Source: Synchiropus splendidus (Eukaryota; Chordata; Actinopteri; Syngnathiformes; Callionymidae). From it: DNA of 64,000 nt. Under the pieces are notes generated by a model that saw only the letters and a list, made by a program, of their open reading frames with translations, did not search any database and had not been told where the DNA came from. A program made the position numbers and the translations under genes. The first letter of the stretch is position 1, and every line of letters begins with the position of its first letter. Location of the stretch: contig NC_071340.1 in NCBI RefSeq assembly GCF_027744825.2, positions 8,385,501-8,449,500 of the forward strand, in the 5' to 3' direction. This document shows positions 1 through 9,600 of this stretch, piece by piece.

Positions 1-56
1 AGTCCGACCTCCTGAGTCTGTCGACCCTATGATACTTTATTATCATCCCTTGTCTT

Positions 57-290
57 TCACATTGCCGAGGTCGTGTTGCGGAGGCAGCAGCCACAGCAAA
101 GAGGCCCGGGCTTCACTCTACCCAAGAAACCTCCTCCATCTCTTCTTGTGGCATACAGAAGTGCTCCACAGTGAACTGAGAGCTGTAACATCCCCTGCAT
201 GTCCTGGGTCTGCCCCTGGGCTTCCTCCCAGATGGACATGCCTGGAACACTTCACTAGGCAGACAACCTTCTCCTGTGTGTCTAAGCTTC
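57..290 (-). mobile_element. Degraded LINE-type retrotransposon fragment
   Basis: Conceptual translation of the minus strand gives broken pieces resembling a protein tail repeated throughout fish genomes, including GCLPSEVFQACPSGRKPRGR followed by RPRT and, in another frame, an acidic EEMEEV-like stretch. Frame changes show it is a dead copy. It lies in the plpp1 intron after coding exon 4. I recognise the motif from general knowledge of teleost repeats and cannot assign a subfamily without a repeat library. Confidence 0.55.
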
Positions 291-632
291 TCTCCAGCCA
301 TCGTGTGGAGAAACTGATTTCTATGAATATAAACAGAATATATATTGTTTTGCTTGTAGTTAATGGAATGGAATCATTTATTGTGTTTTCTTCCCCTGTT
401 ATGGTGCTCTCTCCTGTATTTTCAAACATTTTCCGTCGTATTTTGGGTTGTTTCCCTATTGACAAAAGATGGAATATATGACATTTCTTTGAAGTCCCCT
501 TTTTTTTAAAGGTATTTTCCGGGTCCTGATAGCAACATGTTTCTTGGTGATATAGTTTTTCGTACACTTAAAACTTAAGCACTGTCAGCCCACATAAAAT
601 ACTCGACAGGCCAGATTTGACCCTCTACTCAC

Positions 633-3572
633 CGCGAGAAACAGCATACAGTACATGGAGAAAGAAGAGTGGCCAGAGAAAAAGGACAATCTGTGGAAAA
701 TAAAAAAGAAAAGTCAGTCAGAATACAGTATTTGTTATTAAGTTACTATGTTTTAATGTGTATATTTTCTCCTCTATGGAATCTGATGACACAAATATCT
801 TCCTAATTTGAAGCAGCAGATCTTAATTTAGACTTCAAAAAAGGAAGTTGTGTGACAAAGACTGGCTTCACTTGAACTTGTTGTTCAGTGAGGTTGCCAA
901 GGACAACTACATCTGCAGCTAAATCGAGACACACTGCAGCCCAACAGTTAGAAATAAGAGGAAGAAAAATATCTAAGAGAAAGAGATTTCAAATGGAATT
1001 GGCCAAATCAAGTTTCCTCCCATAGTCAAAAGCATGCAGGCTACTATGTGGTTTAAACCACACACACACTTTCTCCCACCTACTGCCTTAACTGGGTAAA
1101 AATGAATGAATAAATTGGTGCTATTTTCATTCAGGAATCCGTTTGAAAAACTTGAACCTTTACCTGGCCTCATCCACCAGGAACTTGTCTCCAGTGCAGT
1201 TGAAGTTGTCCACGTATCCTCCTGCTTTGCAGTTGATCTTCTCCCAGGCTGGTTTGCAAACAGCCAGGAAGTGTGGCCGCAGACGGCCGATGGAGTATTT
1301 GGCGATGTCTGTCAGAGACTGACTGGCCGCCGCCCCGAACACATAGCTGCCCACGGCTTTGTACACACACGCCACATATTTGGTACCAAGCGACTGATTC
1401 TTGATGCGTGACATGTAGACAGACAGGCACTCGCCACAGACGATCTGGGGGACAAGGACTTAGTTTATCATCTTTGGCTTCATCTTCATGGAAAACTCGG
1501 CAACTTGCGAGCATCATTTTTGGACGCCAGTTTACTTACAATGATCAGAGTGAACGGGATCATGACTCCGCCCAGCAGCTGGTAGGAGATGGTGTCGTCC
1601 CTCAGAGGATACTTGATGGACTCATCGTTGCAGAAGAAGCCCCGCTTGAATGGGCTGTGTCGAGGGGTCAGGATGAAAAAAGGAAGTCCAACTGAGGAAG
1701 GTGTGAGAGGAGAAATTTCAGGTCACCATAAGCTCTTTATAAAATGCTGCTTGGAAAGCATGACTGACACCGATAACTGGGAAGGCATGGCTTTTACAAT
1801 GTGGCTGCGAGGGAAATTCTTGTCATTGGAGACATTGTGCAAGATTTCCACTACATGCAGAAACAGGATTTCACATTGTGACCAAGATTACGGTCTTCAC
1901 CACAGGATTTTCTTATCTTACAGTGAGCTGGCGTCAATCCCAGCTCCCCCGGGTGAGAGCCAGGGCGCGCGGTGTGCACGGCATTGTCAGGCAACCACCC
2001 AACCATGACATTTGGTGGTCATCAATTAACCTCTGTATTGTTTTGGAATGTGAGAGGAAACCAGAGTTTGTGATAGCAAAAGATTGTCTGTATAATTATA
2101 AAGTGGGTTGGGAAATTTTTGGATAACTTTGAGACATGATATACCCACATGACTCATCACGGTGTGTTTTGAGTTGAAGGTGTGACCAACTCAAAACACA
2201 CCCGAACATCTCCGCAGGCCTCACGATCAAAAGTGTCTGAGATTTCTTCGCCCGGAGCTAAAAATATAGGCTCTCTCGGAAAAACACACACGAGCGTTTG
2301 GCGCCTCGGTTCTGTCGTCCTGCCTGCTTCTGCTCAAACTCTTTCCACGGTGTGTTTACGTTTCAGTGAGTCATGTGACCGGATTTGATTAGCAAATGAC
2401 TGGGCTCCTTCATGTAGATTGACTTCTTAGAAGTGAGTGTTGTGAAACAAAATGCTAGTGTCACTGAAGTTTAGAAATGCTCAATTTGATGACTTATAGT
2501 GGCAAAAATAGCAATTTTAAACAAGTTTAAATGCACAATGGAACAATATACATCACAACCTAGATGTATTGTAACTGAACAACTGATTCTAGTTCTCTCA
2601 AATTAATGGATTCTTTATGAAGCATTTAACTTGGGAGTCAAATCCCAACATTACATGTTTCTTCTATTGTTATGTTAAGATCTTGTACAATATATTGACC
2701 GTTTTAACTGTAAAACTTCCAGGTTTAACAAATTCTTCCTTTATTTTCACATTTTCTTCATTCATCATGAGCAATTTCATTAGGAATATATTGAGTTCAT
2801 CTTTGTATGATTAAATTTCAGCTTTCATGATTTCCATATTGATGTTGCTTTCACTCAATACTTTGTTTTATATTTTTAGGTTTGCTTTCAGGTTTTCATT
2901 TTCTCATGCCACTGCCTTTTTTATTCAATGTAGTCCATCTTTTCAAAACATTGTGTTATTACGGTATTATTACTGGCTTTACTAAAATATGACGACTACT
3001 GCTTTACATTCATTTTTTCCAATTAATTTTAATAAAGAATTGCAAATCAGAGGGCCATGACTTTCTTACATAAATTTACTCTAGCATTTATGAGTTCATC
3101 CAGTGAAACTGACAGTTGCGCACTACGGTAATTTCTTTCTACTACCAACACTACGTTGTAATTACAGTGCTTTCCATCAACAACACCAACGTCGCCCTCT
3201 CAAGTGGAAGAACTGTTCGGATTATTGTTTTTCTAATTCTGACATAAATCAAATACGCAGGTAGCGGCTGCACCATGACGTAATCCCGGCTTTGAGGTGA
3301 ACCTGCGTCCTATTTGTGTCCAGTTTACGGTTTTGGTTTCCATCTACAGATCAAAAATACATCAGTAACTTTTGAGTTGTCCGCAGTTGTTTGCGTCCAG
3401 AGATGCCGGGGGCGTTCTATCCGACTTGACCGTGACTTGGTATGTCATAACGCTCAACACCCAGTTTGGAGTGAACTCAATCTGAGGTGACCCACTAAGA
3501 TGAGCTTCACCTACCCAGGATCAGACACGTAACGTCCAGCAGGATCAGAGGGATCCCAGAAGCTTCGAACAT
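633..3572 (-). CDS. plpp1: Phospholipid phosphatase 1-like, 3' partial
   Basis: Integral-membrane lipid phosphate phosphatase that dephosphorylates phosphatidic acid, lysophosphatidate and related lipids at the plasma membrane. Coding exons on the minus strand are 3515-3572 (starts [14 protein letters not shown]), 1540-1691, 1164-1444 and 633-690, all with GT-AG boundaries and matching phases. The third exon carries the PAP2 C1 motif KYSIGRLRP and a Cys-rich extracellular loop. The fourth carries the C2 motif [11 protein letters not shown] with the catalytic histidine. The third PAP2 motif and the C-terminus are not present to the left, so the remaining exons lie beyond the window edge. The MF start and [12 protein letters not shown] favour PLPP1 over PLPP2 and PLPP3, though a duplicate (plpp1a/b) cannot be told apart. 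Intron 1 (1692-3514) contains a perfect hairpin. Confidence 0.93.
2161..2202. repeat. Perfect 16-bp inverted repeat
   Basis: Positions 2161-2176 and 2187-2202 are exact reverse complements (arm GGTGTGTTTTGAGTTG) separated by 10 nt, inside plpp1 intron 1. The arms are too short for a typical microRNA precursor. A miniature transposon remnant or chance snap-back insertion is more likely. Confidence 0.85.
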
Positions 3573-4010
3573 GGTCCTCCTCTTCTCTCCGGCCTCTTTG
3601 TTGCTCAGAAATGCTCGCTTCCGCGCGACCCGGTCGCTGATTTGGGGCGAGACGAGTCGCAGAGCTTCAGCCGGGAAAGTCTCACTGGTGTCCCGGCGGA
3701 GAAGAGAAAGACAGCAGCGTCACTGAGGAGCCTCCATCTCCTGCTGGGGCTGTCCGAGTTAACGCGGCGCGGAGACGGAGAAATGCTTTCCAGGATAAGA
3801 CACGAAAGTCTAGAGCTAACACAAACACACCACGCAGATCCGCTCACCCTTCCACCATCGTCACACAGAGGGGTTCTGTGCTCGAGTCCGTCCTGCTGTG
3901 AGAGGTAACCAGGTCTGCAGCGGAGCGCGTCCCGCTGCGCTGGTGCTTTCACGGTCGGCTCGGACAATCCTGCAGTGACGCCATAGAGGCGGGGCTAGTG
4001 CTGGGGGTTC
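3573..4010 (-). promoter_or_regulatory. plpp1: Probable plpp1 5' UTR and promoter region
   Basis: The sequence immediately upstream of the plpp1 start codon is visibly richer in CpG dinucleotides than the flanks, as expected for a vertebrate CpG-island-type promoter. No TATA box was identified. The boundaries and transcription start are estimates. Confidence 0.4.
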
Positions 4011-4242
4011 CTCACCAATTGGAATTTGTGTCAACACTGTGGTACAAGACATGAACATACTTTTTGACTCTTAAAATAGTTTTTTACTTAAAGATGCATG
4101 AGTTAAATTCTCAAACTTCATTCAATAGCGTATCCGAGGCCAGGTCATGGGGGCAGCAGATGAAGTCAAAATTTCTTCTTCAGATTTCTTTCTATCTAGA
4201 GGTCTAGCTTTCTGGAGTAGGAGTCTCCAAGAACCGCTAGAA

Positions 4243-5006
4243 CAGACCTGGCCAACCCGCGGCTCTTCACCAGACGAGCTGCTGAACTGGGAATGATTTT
4301 GGTCAAGTTGCTATTGAGATGATGGTTTACACAGGAAATAAGACGAAAACGCAAGAGCTGTTCCGGTGAAATGTCAACATATTGTTCAAAGACTTGCGTT
4401 TAAGTTTGAAACATAAACAATAAAGCTTGCTGCACGTGCTCCAACCCGGGGGAAGTTGGACTTTCAATGCCGATGTGAGTCGCGGTAGTAAAACTTGGAC
4501 CATCATCAGATCCACTATCAACAAGATTTACATAACTTAGTTCCACGTTTCACTTTGTAATTCCCTAAACAAAACGTAAGGCACCTATTATTCATTGTTG
4601 ATCGCCGTGAAGTCTGTTTAATTCAGTGGAGTGAAGATGAGACGCTCCAGTCTACAGCGTTGCTCACACACACAGACTGGGGCCACGTCATTGGTGGCAT
4701 GAGCCACATCAAAAAATATATCTAAGTAAAATACACATTTCTATCTATGCCGCGTGATATTACAAGGAGGATCATGGTAAAATGTATGAATTTTAAAAAT
4801 ACATGCAAGAGACCTACGCCTACGGCATGAACCAGCAACCTTGTCTCACACACAGAGATGTGCTTTAACCGCTATACTGCCGCTAAGTCACGTGACAAGC
4901 GGTTCAGGTGAAGCCTCACAGCCTGCCATGTTTGTAGGATGTGGCTCTTTTCAGCAACACAGTAAAACAATGTGGCTCTTAGCCTCTGACTGGTTGGCCA
5001 CCCCTG
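4243..5006. mobile_element. Non-autonomous hAT element with exact 8-bp target duplication
   Basis: The left end (4243-4257, CAGACCTGGCCAACC) and the reverse complement of the right end (4992-5006, CAGGGGTGGCCAACC) match at 12 of 15 bases and resemble the CAGGGGTGGCCAACC ends of fish and mammalian hAT-Charlie elements. The element is flanked by a perfect 8-bp duplication, CGCTAGAA, at 4235-4242 and 5007-5014, the length diagnostic of hAT transposition. The internal 0.7 kb has no transposase ORF, so it is a MITE-like derivative mobilised in trans. It sits upstream of plpp1 and downstream of csgalnact1. Confidence 0.88.
4823..4881 (-). repeat. tRNA-like (SINE-type) head with pol III A and B boxes
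   Basis: Read on the minus strand from 4881, the sequence has a 7-nt GGCAGTA leader, an A-box-like TAGCGGTTAAAGC (4862-4874) in the tRNA U8/R9/G10 position, and a B-box-like GGTTCATGCC (4824-4833). The stem and anticodon arms do not form a functional tRNA. This fits a tRNA-derived SINE head nested in the hAT element. Confidence 0.5.
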
Positions 5007-5014
5007 CGCTAGAA

Positions 5015-6550
5015 TATCCGAGCACTGTTGCTGGTCGGGACGATGGCTCCACGTTTGCTTTTGGGACTGTGCCAAACCATGGAATGTCGCCAACTACCGG
5101 GCTCCGAGAGGGAAGACCGTTCACTAAACAGATAAATTTAGAGGCCTCATATAGAGCAGGGGGTAAAGACACATGGACAGAGGTTGAAAGAAAGAAGTAG
5201 AACAACAGAAGAAAGTTTGGAAAAGAGTGAAGATCAATAGTGAACAGATAAAACCAGGTGGATTCTGTTGTGTTAAAGAAGAACAAGTGGTTTAGTATTA
5301 ACAAAACTTCTCCATTTCGATTCACGTCACCTAGATTTTGTTTTAACAAATTCTGTCCACTACTTCCTTAATCTGTTTTACCTGCTTCATCATTACAGCC
5401 CAACATAATGGCAGACCGTGAGTCTGGACAGACCCTGCTGACCCACCATGAAAACAATGGACAAGGCACGTGAATGAACGTTTGTCACCTTCCAATCTGC
5501 TCTGTGGCCAGTTGTGAGTGCCGCACTCAAGCATTTAATCAGTTATAAAGAATTTTTTAAAAATAGCTGCACTAAATGGAACTACATTGTTGAAATGAAA
5601 TACATGAGGTCATCTTATTAATAAGAGTTGAGCAACTTAGGTCAGACGCTGTGATTTCAGACAGTGACCTGAAGGCAGCACGAGTCTGAGTAGTGTGTGT
5701 GTTTGTGGCCTATCATGTTGAGAGTCAGTGGTCTGGTGATGAAGCCCCGCCCCTGTCTGACGATGACTCTGTGATTATAGACTCATAGACTCAGACATTC
5801 CTGTCTTTGTCGTCGTGATTCACCGTGCCCCTTTCAAAGGTGTCATGATGTGAAGAGTGCTATTAAAATGGGTTACAAGTAACAGTAGTTTAATTTATCC
5901 CAGACTAGTTATATACTGAAAAGAAAACATTTGAAGGTCTGACAGATACTATTTTGGAGGACCAAACCTAAAAAGTACTAATTTGACAGTAAGAAATTCT
6001 ATCAAAGTTTGAAAGTTTCTCGAAGAAGCTTATGTTTGTTATGAGTTGCCAGACACGAGAGTCCTTGAGATCACATGACCGTTGAAAGTATCTCCACTTG
6101 ACTCCTTTTTTATTTTTTTTGCTGATCTTTCAGTTCCCAAACCAAAGGCTGCATCAAAGTGAAAAAAAGCTACACGTCTCATGAGCAGTGACTGCTAATA
6201 ACTTTGCTGCTTAGTCAGCACTTTTCCTTATCAGTTCTAATTTCATTTTTGCATCAGACAATGGCCGACTTTAGCACTCACCCAGGCTGCCCGACCACCA
6301 AACCCTGAATGTTTATCAGGGCTTGGAAGTGTGGTTTGTGTGAGATCATTGTCATGCGCCGAGAGCAAGAGTCCACAGTAGGTGTGGCCACTGTGTTTCT
6401 GGACTCTCAGGTTCCATTTGTTTGAGCTGAAACTGAATAGAAACAGATCTGAAACTCAAAACAAATAAACAAATCAGACGCGAAAGTGACCAGGAAACAT
6501 CAGGATTACTTCATCCTTACTCATTCTTAAATAGTTACCAGCTAAATTCA
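5015..6550. other. Intergenic, no gene recognised
   Basis: Between the hAT element and the csgalnact1 3' end I see no exon with family similarity and no clear repeat family. The open frames here are short and lack recognisable domains. Confidence 0.5.
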
Positions 6551-6570
6551 CAAGAGCACCAGCTCTGGAT

Positions 6571-6576
6571 TTTATT
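6571..6576 (-). terminator. csgalnact1: csgalnact1 polyadenylation signal
   Basis: AATAAA on the minus strand lies 43 nt after the csgalnact1 stop codon, implying a very short 3' UTR of about 60-70 nt. Longer alternatives were not identified. Confidence 0.55.
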
Positions 6577-6618
6577 GTGTACTTCAACAAACATCACAGC
6601 AATTCTTCATCACACTCT

Positions 6619-9600
6619 TCATATCCCTCTGCTCCTCTTGAGATGCTCCTGGATCTCTTGTTTGAAGATCAGCTCGCCCAGCTGACTGTGCGAGGCTTCG
6701 CTCATGGCCTTGGTCTGCATGCACATCTTGTACTTGTCGGGCGGCAGCTCGTCCGCGCACGTCTTCTCGTGCCACATGTGGAAGAGGCTGCGGGACGGAG
6801 CACGGACCACCAACAGCTTACTGTGCAGGTACTTCCTATACAGATGGACGTCCTCCAGACCCCAACCCTTGATGCTGCGGTCGAAGCCGCCTGTAGTCAG
6901 AACACATGAGGATGAGTCTTCCACGACAAAGATCTCGGTGCTCATTCTACGCAGGAAAATTCAGTCAACATGCTGTGCTTTGATTGTGGTCATAAAGTTA
7001 TGGCTCATTTGTGTTGACCTATACTTAAGGAGTGATTTTGGGCAATGAGTCATTACCTATGTTGATGAAGTCAGACCTGTACTGGCACGTCATGCCGAAC
7101 CCAAAATCCCTCCAGAAGCCAGTTTCCTTCCTGATCACCTGGAAACAGATTTACACTTTCAGGCTACTGTTTACTTTCTGAGTGCTGAATCTGAGTTGTG
7201 CTGCTTGGCTCTTCTCACCTGTGTCTGGTCTTTTTCAGTTTCATCTGCAATGCATGGTGACATTTTATATCTTTTAAATAATCTTTTAAACTCTTGCTCT
7301 GACTATGTTCTGGTTTCCTTCCATTTTTGTGTGTGTCTTCTAATGTCTTTTGTGTGGTATAAATAAATGTCTATAGGTTCTTATTTTATTTTTGTCTACT
7401 TTTCAATCCATTTGTCATTGAAGTATATTGTTGTGTGTCTATGTCGTGTGTTTCTGCATCTTGTCCTTTGAGTTTCAACTATGTGTGTGATAACCAGTGT
7501 GACTTTTTTTCTTTTTGTGTTTGTATGTGGATTTCATAAACATTTGTGTTGTTAGTGTGTGGTAACATTGTGCTACCGCTTGTCCTCTTTCAGCAATTCC
7601 TACGAGAGGAAGTTATGTGCCGTTGTCACAGCTGACCTCTTAATTTCCTCATTCACCTCATGCCATGAATCTCATTGGTAGTCTTCCTCTTTTTCTATCT
7701 CCAACATTCTTGTTCCAACACTCACCTCTTCACGTGTCCCAACCATCCTAACTTTGAAAGCCATCCACGTGAACTGTCCGTCACTCATTTCTGCTCTTCA
7801 ATGACTGTCTCAGCACCTTCATCTTTTGACTGCTTCCAGTGACACTTCACCATAGATCAGCGCTATCAGTACTGTCCAATGAATCCCTTTCACCCTTGAT
7901 GTCACAGTCATCTCCACCCTGCCAGCACTCTCTTCTTCACCTCCCTTCATCTTTGTCCATTACACTGGTTCACTGATCTGTTTTCCCTTCCTCTGCTCCC
8001 TCTCTTCAAACACATGTATTCTGTCTATTGAGTTTCATACCTCCACCTCTCCAACTTCTCCCCAAACCCCAACATTGGAAAGAACAAGGTTTAATGTACA
8101 ATAATTTAGGCTTGTGGTCAAAGAGTGTTTACCAGTTGTTGTTGCAGTGAAGGTAGAAGTGTCTGGTTGCTGTAGATAATTGATGGGTTGTACTGACTGA
8201 AGAGGATTGGATAATACACCCTCTTCCCTGCAAACACAGCATATTTGCGGCATTATCTGAGATGTGTGGCACAACACTTACCATTATTCTACGAACCTGT
8301 TTCTAATTTAAGACATTGAATGTGCTAGTTCTTGCTGTCAATGTATGAAGTATGAATCGAGTCATTTGTGATTCCTTCTGTTGCTTGAGAAAGAGCTCCG
8401 TTATCTGGGATCTCACGCAACAAAAGGTTGAAACAGCGAGGATGGTAATGACTGATGTATTCACATGTAACAAGCACTCGTCCAAGTGTGGTCAATAACA
8501 AAAGGCCGTCATTAGCGGCCGTGCACAAGCTGGGATTATCATGGTAATGAAGATTGTATTTACAAATGATCAGTCCTTGTCCAAGGGAGATGGGTATCAA
8601 TGGGCCATTATCATAGTTTACAGAGTGACCGCGGCCTGGATGGAAGCGGGTGGTAATAAGCACACGGCCCAGTGAATGTGAATGACAAAGGCAAGGATGG
8701 CATTCAGTGACACTGAAGCATGGAACCATGGACAGCTTCTGTCCTCCTTTGCCAAACTGTGGACATTGCTGTCTTCAAAACAGTGTTGCTTGTGTGGAGA
8801 TCTAACAACTCTTCCCCAGTATCGAGGGGATGATGCTCTTTGAGGAGTGGCCACAGTTTTGTCCAGAAAAATTCAAATTCAAAATCAGCACACCACTAAC
8901 AGCTCAGCAAAACTGATCTGAGAACCGATTATGTGCCACATTAAAAACTTTTGTCAAACATGATGATATGTAAAAGTAATTCCAGTGAATAGTTTAAGAC
9001 TTTCTGCCCTCTAGAGGTCAGTCACGGAAGTTCACAATGACCGCTTGTGTTGGAGTCCGGTTCAGGACAAAGGGATTGATGTAGAGACTGATGAATCAAC
9101 AGTTCCATTAGGCAGTAAGTTGCAATATAGAACATATAAAGCAATATATACAGATATGAGACTCAATAAGTCTCGTGACTTAAGTGACTAGAAAGGCCAT
9201 GATCGCAACTGAGTGGAAAAGTTGGAAGGCAAAGTTAGGGAGAAATGATTTGGACATGTGGAGCGGAGAGATGTTGGACAGGAAAAAAGGAGAAGAATAG
9301 ACATCCAATGAGCTTCCGCTACAGAGGACATGAAGATGTTGGGTGTGACTAGAGAGGATGACCAAGGAAGGTTGACTTGCTGTGGTAACCCATAAGGCCT
9401 CTGCCTCACCTGGCTCTGCATTCAGACGGCATGAGGTCAAGAAGTCGGAGGTGAAGTGGATGTCAACATCGCAGAAGAAGAGCAAGATATTCTGGCTCCG
9501 CCTCCAGGCCTTGGCACCCACCTCTAAACCCCGCCCTCGTGAGAACTCCTCATTCAGTTGGATCAGGGTGAAGCTCCTGAAGCGAGTCTCTCTGGGGAAC

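Noticed and set aside
588..625. hAT terminus next to plpp1 exon 4 donor (ACAGGCCAGATTTGACCC)
   Set aside because: Similar to a fish hAT end, but only about 18 bases with no partner end or duplication. Too short to claim.
1..632. Possible plpp1 exon 5 or another coding exon
   Set aside because: No frame shows the third PAP2 motif or the transmembrane segments expected. The open frames here are repeat debris.
2161..2202. MicroRNA precursor (also considered at 58771-58807)
   Set aside because: Stems of 16 bp with short loops are below the roughly 22-bp duplex plus flanking stem that a pre-miRNA needs.
4823..4881. Functional tRNA gene
   Set aside because: A and B boxes are recognisable, but the acceptor, anticodon and T stems do not pair. 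It is better seen as a SINE head.
8325..8729. Minus-strand ORF of 134 codons
   Set aside because: It lies inside a csgalnact1 intron and is generated by an imperfect tandem repeat. No family similarity or splice context.
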